Assembly (NCBI GenBank): GCA_945901145.1 | Contig: CAMDJY010000009.1 | Coordinates: forward strand, 1 to 14,455 | DNA length: 14,455 bases | Direction: 5' to 3' | DNA from: Legionella genomosp. 1 | GTDB taxonomy: Bacteria > Pseudomonadota > Gammaproteobacteria > Legionellales > Legionellaceae | Part shown: piece after piece, positions 1 to 7,076 of the stretch | Position numbering within the stretch: the first letter of the stretch is position 1 | Layout: each line of letters opens with the position of its first letter | Notes under the pieces: model-generated | What the model saw: only the letters and a program-made list of their open reading frames with translations | Database searches by the model: none | Told to the model about the DNA's origin: nothing | Translations under genes and position numbers: made by a program

Positions 1-636
1 ACACCCTACGTGGCTAGCCGTTCAGCGCATGGTGACCCATCGCCCGCTACAGCAGAGGGAATTTTTCTTGGGATTAAAACCGCGGTTCAATATAAACTTG
101 GCAAATCTTCTTTAAAAAATTTAGACATTGCGATTCAAGGTTTAGGCCATGTCGGCTATCAATTGGCACAACTTCTCCATGCTGAACAAGCACATTTAAC
201 CATTGCCGATGTCAATCAAACCACGGTCAATCAATTTATGGACGCATTCGATGCGTCATCAGCGCCAACCGCATCCATTCATCGAACCGCCTGCGATGTT
301 TTTGTCCCATGCGCATTAGGTTCGGTACTCAATGACAAGACGATCCCAGAACTTCAGGCACCGATTGTTGCCGGTGCTGCGAATAACCAACTAGCACATG
401 CTTATCATGGTCAACAACTTCATGATCGCGGTATTTTGTATGCACCTGATTATGTCATTAATGCCGGCGGTTTAATCTATGCTGCCAATCAGTATTTTGG
501 CGGATCAGTCCAAGAGTTTAAACAAAAACTCGAAAATATTGGTGATTCATTATTCAATATTTTCACGCGATCTCGGCAAGAAAATCAACCCACCAGCGCC
601 ATTGCCGATCGATTAGCTGAAGAGAAATTGGCATGA
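1..636 (+). CDS. ldh: Leucine dehydrogenase, C-terminal part (5' end outside window)
   Basis: NAD-dependent oxidative deamination of leucine, and usually valine and isoleucine, to the 2-oxo acid, ammonia and NADH in the cytoplasm. The reading frame is open from base 1 (Thr-Pro-Tyr-Val...), so the gene starts upstream; the GTG at base 10 is an internal valine codon. What is visible is the Glu/Leu/Phe/Val dehydrogenase nucleotide-binding half: a SAHGDPSPATAEG stretch matching the conserved G-x-PSPVTA-x-G segment of Bacillus leucine dehydrogenase, the Rossmann motif GLGHVG with ADVNQ after it, then CDVFVPCALG, AGAANNQL and APDYVINAGG. All of these favour leucine dehydrogenase over glutamate dehydrogenase. 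The catalytic Lys and Asp would lie upstream of the window. The C-terminus (ADRLAEEKLA) stops about 20 residues earlier than the Bacillus enzymes. The stop overlaps the next start by 4 bp (ATGA), which suggests translational coupling. The symbol ldh here does not mean lactate dehydrogenase. Confidence 0.9.
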   Translation, partial: TPYVASRSAHGDPSPATAEGIFLGIKTAVQYKLGKSSLKNLDIAIQGLGHVGYQLAQLLHAEQAHLTIADVNQTTVNQFMDAFDASSAPTASIHRTACDVFVPCALGSVLNDKTIPELQAPIVAGAANNQLAHAYHGQQLHDRGILYAPDYVINAGGLIYAANQYFGGSVQEFKQKLENIGDSLFNIFTRSRQENQPTSAIADRLAEEKLA

Positions 637-1289
637 AACATCTACAATTGACATCTAGTCTCTACGACTATATGTCAGATATTTCATTAAGAGAGCATGA
701 GGTTTTAACCCAACTACGTCAAGAAACTGAAAAATTACCTTTATCGCACATGCAAGTTTCTCCTGAACAGGCACAGTTTATGCAATTTTTACTGCAAATG
801 CTGCAAGCAAAAAAAGTTTTAGAATTAGGAACGTTTACTGGATATAGTGCGCTGGCTATGGCTTTGGCGCTCCCTGAAGACAGTCAGCTCATAACCTGCG
901 ATATAAAAACTGAATGGACAAGATTGGCTAAGCCTTTCTGGGAGAAAGCTGGGGTAGCACATCGGATTGATTTACGCATTGCGCCAGCATTAAACACGCT
1001 ACAAACGCTCCTACAAAATCAAGAACAAGAGACTTTTGATTTTATTTTTATCGACGCAGACAAAACCAATTATGTCGAGTATTATGAACTTGCATTACAA
1101 CTTATTCGAAAAACTGGTGTGATTGCCATTGATAATATATTCTGGGAAGGTGATGTGATAAACCCGTTGGATACCCGTGCGCAAACACGTGAAATTCGTA
1201 AACTAAATCTTCACATCAAACACGATCAACGAGTTATAATAAGCTTACTACCGATTGCAGATGGTTTATTTCTGATTCGAAAAGCATAA
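633..1289 (+). CDS. SAM-dependent O-methyltransferase (caffeoyl-CoA OMT-like family 3)
   Basis: A 218-residue, probably cytosolic methyltransferase of the family that includes caffeoyl-CoA and catechol O-methyltransferases. The SAM-binding motif VLELGTFTGYSALAMA lies at residues 62-76. The metal-ligand pattern of the family is intact: Asp141 in DADKTNY, and Asp167-Asn168 in DNIFWEGDV, corresponding to the Asp/Asp/Asn set that binds the divalent cation positioning a catechol-type hydroxyl. Length is typical of bacterial members (210-225). The ATG overlaps the leucine dehydrogenase stop by 4 bp, and the next gene begins 13 bp after the stop. The substrate cannot be read from the sequence. Sitting directly before an enzyme that makes homogentisate, a dihydroxyphenyl compound, makes a phenolic substrate conceivable, but this is inference; many bacterial members of this family have unknown substrates. 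Confidence 0.9.
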   Translation: MKHLQLTSSLYDYMSDISLREHEVLTQLRQETEKLPLSHMQVSPEQAQFMQFLLQMLQAKKVLELGTFTGYSALAMALALPEDSQLITCDIKTEWTRLAKPFWEKAGVAHRIDLRIAPALNTLQTLLQNQEQETFDFIFIDADKTNYVEYYELALQLIRKTGVIAIDNIFWEGDVINPLDTRAQTREIRKLNLHIKHDQRVIISLLPIADGLFLIRKA

Positions 1290-1290
1290 C

Positions 1291-1295
1291 AGGAG
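1291..1295 (+). promoter_or_regulatory. Ribosome binding site of the hydroxyphenylpyruvate dioxygenase gene
   Basis: AGGAG in the 13-bp gap after the methyltransferase stop. It lies 7 nt before ATG 1303 but only 1 and 4 nt before GTG 1297 and TTG 1300, so it decides the start in favour of the ATG. It is the clearest Shine-Dalgarno sequence in the + strand operon; the other internal starts lie inside or at the end of the preceding gene. Confidence 0.7.
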
Positions 1296-1302
1296 TGTGT
1301 TG

Positions 1303-2358
1303 ATGAGTATGTACTCAAAAAATAACCCATGCGGACTTGATGGCTTTGCCTTTTTAGAATTTTCAGGCCCCAAAACTGAGCAGCTCCATCGCCAATTTCA
1401 TCAATTAGGCTTTCATCAACATGCAACCCATATCAGTGAACCCATCACGTGGTACCAACAAGGCGACATCCAAATTATTGTTAATGGCGCGCAAGATAAC
1501 CAAGCAGCACAACATAGCAAAATCCATGGTGCTGGTGCTTGTGCCATGGGGTTTCGTGTACACAATGCAGAACAGGCATACGCTCACGCATTGGCCAAAG
1601 GCGCAACGCCCTTCCGGGAAACCTCTGCGGCACAACACGAGTTATTGGCAATAGAAGCCATCGGTGGCAGCGTCATTTATTTTGTCGATGCAGCGCATTC
1701 GCCATTTGCAGGACACTGGAAGATCTCAGCACCGTCAACGACAGAACACCATGGACTCACTGTTATCGATCATTTAACTCACAATGTTTATCGCGGCAAT
1801 ATAGATCGATGGACCCAATTTTATCAAGATATTTTTAATTTTACTGAAATTCGTTGTTTCAATATTGTTGGCAAAATGACAGGGCTTTTTAGTCGTGCAC
1901 TACAAAGCCCTTGTGGAAAAATTAAAATTCCATTAAACGAATCACAAGATGAACATTCGCAAATCGAAGAGTTTTTACGTGACTATCAAGGTGAAGGCAT
2001 TCAACATGTCGCTTATTCGACCAACAACATTTATCAAACCGTTCATGAATTGCGTGAAAAATCCATTGACTTTCTGGATGTCCCCGACAGCTATTATGAG
2101 ATGATCCAAGATCGTATTCCTTGGCATCAAGAGCCTGTAGCCAATTTACAACAAGAACGCATTTTGATTGATGGTGAAACTAGCCCGGCACATGGCTTAC
2201 TGTTACAAATTTTCACCCAAAATTTATTTGGTCCTGTTTTTTTTGAAATTATTCAGCGCAAAGGGAATCAGGGTTTTGGTGAAGGCAATTTTCAAGCATT
2301 ATTCGAAGCAATTGAACGTGAACAAATCCAACGTGGAACTTTAAATGAAACTATATGA
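1303..2358 (+). CDS. hppD: 4-hydroxyphenylpyruvate dioxygenase (legiolysin-type)
   Basis: Non-haem Fe(II) dioxygenase converting 4-hydroxyphenylpyruvate and O2 to homogentisate and CO2 in tyrosine/phenylalanine catabolism. In Legionella the orthologue is legiolysin (lly), whose homogentisate autoxidises to brown pyomelanin. The protein is 351 residues from the chosen ATG, the usual bacterial length, with two vicinal-oxygen-chelate domains. The three iron ligands are recognisable: His157 (VIDHLTHNV), His235 (EGIQHVAYST) and Glu315 (GPVFFEIIQRKG). The C-terminal GFGEGNFQALFEAIE helix that gates the active site is intact. Start choice: GTG 1297, TTG 1300 and ATG 1303 are consecutive in-frame candidates; AGGAG at 1291-1295 lies 7 nt before the ATG, which is therefore preferred. 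The last 14 bp overlap the maleylacetoacetate isomerase gene. Confidence 0.96.
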   Translation: MSMYSKNNPCGLDGFAFLEFSGPKTEQLHRQFHQLGFHQHATHISEPITWYQQGDIQIIVNGAQDNQAAQHSKIHGAGACAMGFRVHNAEQAYAHALAKGATPFRETSAAQHELLAIEAIGGSVIYFVDAAHSPFAGHWKISAPSTTEHHGLTVIDHLTHNVYRGNIDRWTQFYQDIFNFTEIRCFNIVGKMTGLFSRALQSPCGKIKIPLNESQDEHSQIEEFLRDYQGEGIQHVAYSTNNIYQTVHELREKSIDFLDVPDSYYEMIQDRIPWHQEPVANLQQERILIDGETSPAHGLLLQIFTQNLFGPVFFEIIQRKGNQGFGEGNFQALFEAIEREQIQRGTLNETI

Positions 2359-2989
2359 CTATTATCGATCATCTTGTAGCTACCGAGTTCGCATTGCTTT
2401 AAATTTAAAACAAATAAATTATGAATCTTTACCTATTCATTTAACCCAGCAAGGTGGCGAACAACATCAACCTGATTATTTAGCATTGAATCCACAAGGG
2501 CTCGTGCCAACGTTAAATGAAAATGGACATATTATTACGCAATCACTTGCTATCATCGCATACTTAGACGAATTAAACCCCATCCCACCGCTGCTACCAA
2601 ATAACTTACTCGGACGCGCAGAAGTCAGAAGTTTAGCCTTAAGTATTGCCTGCGATATTCATCCGCTGAATAATCTACGAGCGCTCCAACAACTGCGGCT
2701 GCAAATGAACGCGACAGAAGACCAAGTACACGCTTGGTATCATCATTGGCTTAAACTTGGCTTTGATGCCTTTGAAGAAAAATTAAAACGCTTACCTAGA
2801 AAACATCCCGTATGTTACGGCAATGAGGTCAGCTTAGCTGATATTTGTCTCATTCCCCAAGTGTATAATGCACAACGATTTGAATTTCCAATGCATAGTT
2901 ATCCACGTATTCAAGAAATCAATGACTACTGTTTAACGTTAAATGCATTTAAAGACGCCCAACCTGAACCAACCACAACCGTCACATGA
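2345..2989 (+). CDS. maiA: Maleylacetoacetate isomerase (zeta-class GST)
   Basis: Glutathione-dependent cis-trans isomerase turning 4-maleylacetoacetate into 4-fumarylacetoacetate, the step after homogentisate ring cleavage. The 214 residues show the zeta GST fold: the active-site signature SSCSYRVRIALN at residues 9-20 (Ser9, Ser10, Cys11), NPQGLVPTL around 49-57 with the cis-proline, Gln66-Ser67 binding the glutathione gamma-glutamyl group, and the family-specific CDIHPLNNLRAL at 103-114. Full length for the family. The ATG lies inside the end of the dioxygenase gene (14-bp overlap, different frame) and the stop overlaps the astD start by 4 bp, so translation is probably coupled on both sides. 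The enzyme that makes its substrate (homogentisate dioxygenase) and the one that uses its product (fumarylacetoacetase) are not in the window. Confidence 0.94.
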   Translation: MKLYDYYRSSCSYRVRIALNLKQINYESLPIHLTQQGGEQHQPDYLALNPQGLVPTLNENGHIITQSLAIIAYLDELNPIPPLLPNNLLGRAEVRSLALSIACDIHPLNNLRALQQLRLQMNATEDQVHAWYHHWLKLGFDAFEEKLKRLPRKHPVCYGNEVSLADICLIPQVYNAQRFEFPMHSYPRIQEINDYCLTLNAFKDAQPEPTTTVT

Positions 2990-4443
2990 ATTATATTGAC
3001 GGCCATTGGATCGAAGGTATCGGTCATGAATTTGTCTCTAAAAATCCCGTAGATAACACGATCATTTGGCGAGGACAACAAGCATCATTAGACCAAGTTC
3101 AAGAGGCTTTTTATGCTGCCATGAGGCAACAATCTTATTGGGGTAATATAACCCTCAATGCTCGGATGGCTCATCTTCAAGCCTTTGCCGAACAGGTCGA
3201 AATACAACGTAGCCGCCTAGTTGAACTGATTGCTTTAGAAACTGGCAAACCATTTTGGGAGGCCGAAACCGAAGCCCAAGCAGTGGTTGCCAAAATTAAA
3301 ATTTCTATTCAAGCTTATGAAGAACGCACTTCAGATAAAAGCAATCATGATGAAGCAACTGCAACAACCAGCGCCATTCGCTATAAACCACAAGGCGTCA
3401 TGGCAGTTTTAGGTCCATTTAATTTTCCAGCACATCTCAGCAATGGTCACATCGTACCTGCTTTATTAGCAGGGAATACCATTGTTTATAAACCCAGTGA
3501 GCTTACCCCTTATGTTGCTGAATTTATTGTGCAATGCTGGCATCATAGTGGCTTACCCAAGGGTGTGTTAAATTTAATTCAGGGAGACGCTGCAGTCGCA
3601 AAACAGTTGTTGAGCCAAGACATCCAAGGTGTCGCATTTACAGGAAGCTACCGAGCGGGGCTTGCCATTCATCAAAGCATGAGTCATCGACCCGAGGTCA
3701 TGGTTGCATTAGAAATGGGCGGAAATAATCCACTCATTGTCGATGAACTTAAAAATATGCCTGCGGCAATTTACCAAATCATTCTTTCGAGTTTTATCAC
3801 AGCAGGCCAGCGCTGCAGTTGTGCACGACGCCTGATGCTCCCCAATTCAGCTTTTGGGGATGAGATCATCAGCCAGCTCATAACAGCCTGCCAAGCGATA
3901 CAGATTGGCGCGCCAAACCATCAACCAGAACCTTTTATGGGACCCGTGATCAGCGACACGCAGGCAAAACAACATTTATTATCCCAACAGGCTTTACAAA
4001 ATTTAGGCGGCAAGCCTTTATTAATGATGCAACATCTTGATGAAAATAGCGGATTTCTGACGCCAGGTCTCATGGATATGACTGACGTAAAAACCCCACC
4101 CGATGAAGAAATATTTGCGCCATTTATACAAATATATCGCTATGATACCTTTGAACAAGCCCTAGATTTAGCTAATCAAACCAAATATGGCTTAGCTGCA
4201 GGTTTACTCAGCGACAAGCGTCAAGCTTATGAATATTTTTCACAAAAAATTCGTGCCGGATTAATCTATTGGAATCGTGCAACCACTGGCGCATCCAGTC
4301 AACTGCCTTTTGGTGGCGTGGGCCACAGTGGCAATCATCGTCCGAGTGCCTATTTTGCCGCAGATTATTGCACCTATCCCACAGCAAGTTTGGAGCAAGC
4401 TGCAGTGAGTATGCCTCCAAAAAAATTACCAGGATTAGGTTAA
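2986..4443 (+). CDS. astD: N-succinylglutamate 5-semialdehyde dehydrogenase
   Basis: NAD-dependent oxidation of N-succinylglutamate semialdehyde to N-succinylglutamate, step 4 of the arginine succinyltransferase (AST) pathway. The 485-residue protein aligns by eye with E. coli AstD along its whole length: the INGDWI-like start (YIDGHWIEG), GPFNFPAHLSNGHIVPALLAGNT at 143-165 with catalytic Asn146, FTGS at 218-221, general base Glu243 in LEMGGNNP, nucleophile Cys277 in TAGQRCSCARR, and the C-terminal GASSQLPFGGVGHSGNHRPSA. The SGNHRPSA end and the CARR motif are typical of AstD rather than generic aldehyde dehydrogenases. The start overlaps the maiA stop (ATGA); astB follows after 6 bp. Confidence 0.95.
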   Translation: MNYIDGHWIEGIGHEFVSKNPVDNTIIWRGQQASLDQVQEAFYAAMRQQSYWGNITLNARMAHLQAFAEQVEIQRSRLVELIALETGKPFWEAETEAQAVVAKIKISIQAYEERTSDKSNHDEATATTSAIRYKPQGVMAVLGPFNFPAHLSNGHIVPALLAGNTIVYKPSELTPYVAEFIVQCWHHSGLPKGVLNLIQGDAAVAKQLLSQDIQGVAFTGSYRAGLAIHQSMSHRPEVMVALEMGGNNPLIVDELKNMPAAIYQIILSSFITAGQRCSCARRLMLPNSAFGDEIISQLITACQAIQIGAPNHQPEPFMGPVISDTQAKQHLLSQQALQNLGGKPLLMMQHLDENSGFLTPGLMDMTDVKTPPDEEIFAPFIQIYRYDTFEQALDLANQTKYGLAAGLLSDKRQAYEYFSQKIRAGLIYWNRATTGASSQLPFGGVGHSGNHRPSAYFAADYCTYPTASLEQAAVSMPPKKLPGLG

Positions 4444-4449
4444 CTCAAT

Positions 4450-5787
4450 ATGGATGTTTTTGAACTCAATCTCGATGGATTAGTCGGACCAACCCACCAC
4501 TATGCTGGTCTAGCAAGGGGCAACATTGCGTCGTTAAATAACGCTTATACCCTTGCAAATCCTGCAGCTGCTGCACATCAAGGCATAGAAAAAATGCGAT
4601 TTTTGCATCGATTAGGGATCAAACAAGGGGTATTACCGCCCCATGAACGCCCTAACTTACAACTGCTTCGAGATCTTGGTTTTCAAGGTTCAATTGCTTC
4701 ACTGCTGCAACAGGCAAGAAAAATTGCACCCAAATTATTAACTGCATGCTATTCTGCATCGAGTATGTGGACGGCTAATGCAGCCACAGTCGCACCTAGT
4801 TCGGATACTGCCGATGGATTATTACACTTCAGTGCTGCAAACTTAGAAAGTCAATTGCATCGACACCAAGAAGCACATTTTTCTCAACGCTTGCTTCAGC
4901 ATATTTTTTCTAATTCTCACTATTTCAAACATCATCCTATCCTGCCACAAACCCATACGATGAGTGATGAAGGCGCTGCCAATCATAATCGTTTATGCAA
5001 ATCTCATCACACACCAGGTATTCATCTATTTGTCTATGGACGTCAAGCGTTGAGCAATCACCCAATAACACCAACACACTACCCTGCGCGTCAAACCTTA
5101 GAAGCATCTGCAGCTATCGCCAGACGCCATTTACTCAACCCTCAGCGCACGATTTTTGCACGTCAAAACCCAGCTGTCATCGATCAAGGCATTTTTCACC
5201 ATGATGTCATTGGTGTTGCCAATGAATCTGTATTGCTCCTCCATGAAGCAGCATTTGATGCGCAACAACAAGTTTTAAATCAACTCCGTCACGCTGCAGA
5301 TTTTCCTTTAAACATCATTCAAGTCACGCATAATCAATTCAGCGTCCAAGATGCAATCGACAGCTATATTTTTAATTCTCAATTAATCACATTACCAAAA
5401 ACGCAAGACATGCTATTGCTCGCACCCAAAGAATGTGAAATCCATGAACGGGTGAAACCATGGATAGATGCCTTGATTCAAGATTCAGCAAACCCAATCA
5501 ACCAAGTGTGTTATCTGGACCTGAAACAAAGTATGAAAAATGGCGGTGGACCGGCATGCTTACGCTTACGTATTCCTATCAATCACCTTGAGCTCCAAGC
5601 CATGCATCCCAATATCCTCGTCAATGAAACCATCTTAAATCAATTAGACATCTGGGTGACCCGCCATTATCGCAGCGAGCTTACACTGGATGATCTCATC
5701 GACCCACAATTAATCCAAGAAACTCACACCGCACTCGACGAACTCACGCAAATTTTACAATTAGGCAATATTTATTCATTTCAGTAA
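4450..5787 (+). CDS. astB: N-succinylarginine dihydrolase
   Basis: Hydrolyses N2-succinylarginine to N2-succinylornithine, two ammonia and CO2, step 2 of the AST pathway. It belongs to the amidinotransferase/pentein fold. The 445 residues match E. coli AstB (447) from the first residues ([21 protein letters not shown]) to the end (LGNIYSFQ). The catalytic triad is present: Glu174 in [10 protein letters not shown], His250 in GIFHHDVI, and nucleophile Cys370 in [11 protein letters not shown]. Other conserved blocks are [34 protein letters not shown] and [10 protein letters not shown]. It starts 6 bp after astD and is probably the last gene of the operon. AstB before AstD is the order in many gammaproteobacteria; here it is reversed, and astA, astC and astE are missing nearby. 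Confidence 0.95.
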   Translation: MDVFELNLDGLVGPTHHYAGLARGNIASLNNAYTLANPAAAAHQGIEKMRFLHRLGIKQGVLPPHERPNLQLLRDLGFQGSIASLLQQARKIAPKLLTACYSASSMWTANAATVAPSSDTADGLLHFSAANLESQLHRHQEAHFSQRLLQHIFSNSHYFKHHPILPQTHTMSDEGAANHNRLCKSHHTPGIHLFVYGRQALSNHPITPTHYPARQTLEASAAIARRHLLNPQRTIFARQNPAVIDQGIFHHDVIGVANESVLLLHEAAFDAQQQVLNQLRHAADFPLNIIQVTHNQFSVQDAIDSYIFNSQLITLPKTQDMLLLAPKECEIHERVKPWIDALIQDSANPINQVCYLDLKQSMKNGGGPACLRLRIPINHLELQAMHPNILVNETILNQLDIWVTRHYRSELTLDDLIDPQLIQETHTALDELTQILQLGNIYSFQ

Positions 5788-5793
5788 TTAATA

Positions 5794-5799
5794 TATACT
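5794..5799 (+). promoter_or_regulatory. Possible -10 element before the 105-residue orphan gene
   Basis: TATACT matches the sigma-70 -10 consensus at 5 of 6 positions and lies in the 42-bp gap after astB, about 30 bp before the orphan gene. The -35 region at the usual spacing (around 5771-5776, TTTATT, inside the end of astB) is poor. It may be a weak independent promoter or chance in AT-rich DNA. No convincing terminator hairpin separates astB from this gene. Confidence 0.3.
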
Positions 5800-5829
5800 C
5801 AATAAGCAGAATATCAGTGAGAAAAAATC

Positions 5830-6147
5830 ATGACGGAACTCGAAATTAAAAATCATTTTCTTAAAGAATTTTCAAAATTATATGGAACAGAAGTTAAAAT
5901 CATGGAAAGTATTATCAATCGCATGGACTTAAAGGGACACTTTGAAGATCCAGAGGAACTCAAGTTATTGGAAAGTATCAATATTCCTAACTTAGGAGGC
6001 TTAACACCTGAACATCATTCTCATTTCGAGAAATTTTTTAAACCCGTGAAATTAGATGAGGTATTTAAGAATCGCAACGCTAACTCTCAAAATAAAAATA
6101 CAGATTTCCCAGAAATACAGACAATGAAGCGAGCACGTTCAACCTAA
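5830..6147 (+). CDS. Hypothetical protein, 105 aa, unrecognised
   Basis: I do not recognise this protein. It has 105 residues, no signal peptide and no membrane segment. The first 50 residues look helical and charged (ELEIKNHFLKEFSKLYG; EDPEELKLLE), followed by a Pro/Gly/His-containing linker (NIPNLGGLTPEHHSHFEKFF) and a polar, Asn/Gln-rich tail ending in a basic KRARST. There are no cysteines and no metal-binding pattern. It starts with ATG 42 bp after astB and ends 26 bp before mutM, in codon usage similar to its neighbours, so it is likely a real gene. There is no clear Shine-Dalgarno sequence (upstream GTGAGAAAAAATC). Being small and soluble beside catabolic genes in a Dot/Icm-bearing genome, it could be a lineage-specific orphan or a small effector, but its C-terminus shows no E-block and no function can be assigned. 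Confidence 0.65.
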   Translation: MTELEIKNHFLKEFSKLYGTEVKIMESIINRMDLKGHFEDPEELKLLESINIPNLGGLTPEHHSHFEKFFKPVKLDEVFKNRNANSQNKNTDFPEIQTMKRARST

Positions 6148-6173
6148 ATCATCTAGCTAGGATCTTTCTTTGT

Positions 6174-6995
6174 ATGCCTGAATTACCTGAAGTTGAAACA
6201 ACCATGCAAGGTTTAAAACCCTGCCTTGAACAGAACTTTGTTGAAAACGTCATCATTCGTCAGCCTCAACTTCGATGGCCAATTCCAGCTGATTTACCAA
6301 AATATTTATCAAAAAAACGCATCCTCAAGCTCTCCAGACGCGGTAAATACATCCTTATGCATACTGATTCAGGAACCTTAATTTTACACTTAGGCATGTC
6401 GGGCAGTTTACGCATAGTGACCCATCAACAACCCATCAAACTGCATGACCATGTGGATATTATTTTTTCAAATCAACTCATTTTGCGTTTTAATGATCCA
6501 AGACGATTTGGTGCATGTTTATGGACAAGTGATGATCCAAATCAGCATAAACTTCTTGCTTCACTCGGTGTTGAGCCATTGCTTGAGAAATTTACCCCTG
6601 AGTATCTCCAGAAGAAAGCAGCCAATCGTCATGTTCCAATCAAGTCTTTTATCATGAATAGCCATATTGTCGTCGGCGTTGGTAATATTTATGCTGCCGA
6701 AGCTTTATTTCTAGCCGGTATCCATCCACAAACACCAGCAAAATTACTAACGCTTGAAAACTGCCAAAAACTCGTCTTGGCTATTCAATCCATTTTACAA
6801 ACCGCAATTCAACACGGTGGAACCACGATCAGAGATTTCATTAATAGTAGTGGTAAACCAGGTTATTTTGCACAAAAACTAGCAGTTTATGGCCGCGCAG
6901 GCAAACCATGCATCCTCTGCCAAACGCCATTAAGCATGCAAAAAATTTCCCAAAGAAGCACCGTATTTTGTGCTGATTGCCAACAACACCCCTAA
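6174..6995 (+). CDS. mutM: Formamidopyrimidine-DNA glycosylase
   Basis: Bifunctional DNA glycosylase/AP lyase (Fpg) that removes 8-oxoguanine and formamidopyrimidines from oxidised DNA at the start of base excision repair. The 273 residues start with PELPEVETT: after Met removal Pro1 is the Schiff-base nucleophile and Glu2 the proton donor. Lys58 (RRGKYI) corresponds to the conserved Lys57. The helix-two-turn-helix carries VVGVGNIYAAEALFLAGIHP. The DNA-interacting GGTTIRDF and GKPGYFAQKL-VYGRAG segments precede a C-terminal zinc finger with Cys246, Cys249, Cys266 and Cys269, and the QRST turn carries the conserved Arg. Length and order are typical and nothing is missing. An AGGAT at about 6159 is a weak ribosome site. 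Confidence 0.97.
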   Translation: MPELPEVETTMQGLKPCLEQNFVENVIIRQPQLRWPIPADLPKYLSKKRILKLSRRGKYILMHTDSGTLILHLGMSGSLRIVTHQQPIKLHDHVDIIFSNQLILRFNDPRRFGACLWTSDDPNQHKLLASLGVEPLLEKFTPEYLQKKAANRHVPIKSFIMNSHIVVGVGNIYAAEALFLAGIHPQTPAKLLTLENCQKLVLAIQSILQTAIQHGGTTIRDFINSSGKPGYFAQKLAVYGRAGKPCILCQTPLSMQKISQRSTVFCADCQQHP

Positions 6996-7076
6996 TTTAA
7001 AAAAATAGCTAGCAACGAGCTCAAGATAATACTATATTTAAAACTCGCTTAATCAGTCCCTTGAAAAAAACACACC

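Noticed and set aside
1226..1638. Antisense open frames under the methyltransferase and HPPD genes.
   Set aside because: They lie wholly opposite strongly supported genes with intact catalytic motifs, have no family features and no ribosome sites; they are shadows.
4208..5204. Short alternative-frame ORFs within astD and astB.
   Set aside because: They fall inside genes whose protein matches well end to end, and their translations have no recognisable domains.
6148..6173. CTAGCTAG palindrome before mutM, considered as an operator or attachment site.
   Set aside because: Only 8 bp, a related TAGCTAG occurs again near 7006 without any mobile element, and nothing else marks an integration site.
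6996..7076. Possible promoter for kgtP (TATATT at 7033-7038 or GATAAT at 7025-7030).
   Set aside because: Neither has a recognisable -35 at 16-18 bp (TAGCAA and AAAATA), and such hexamers are expected by chance in AT-rich DNA. The gap probably does hold a promoter, but I cannot place it.
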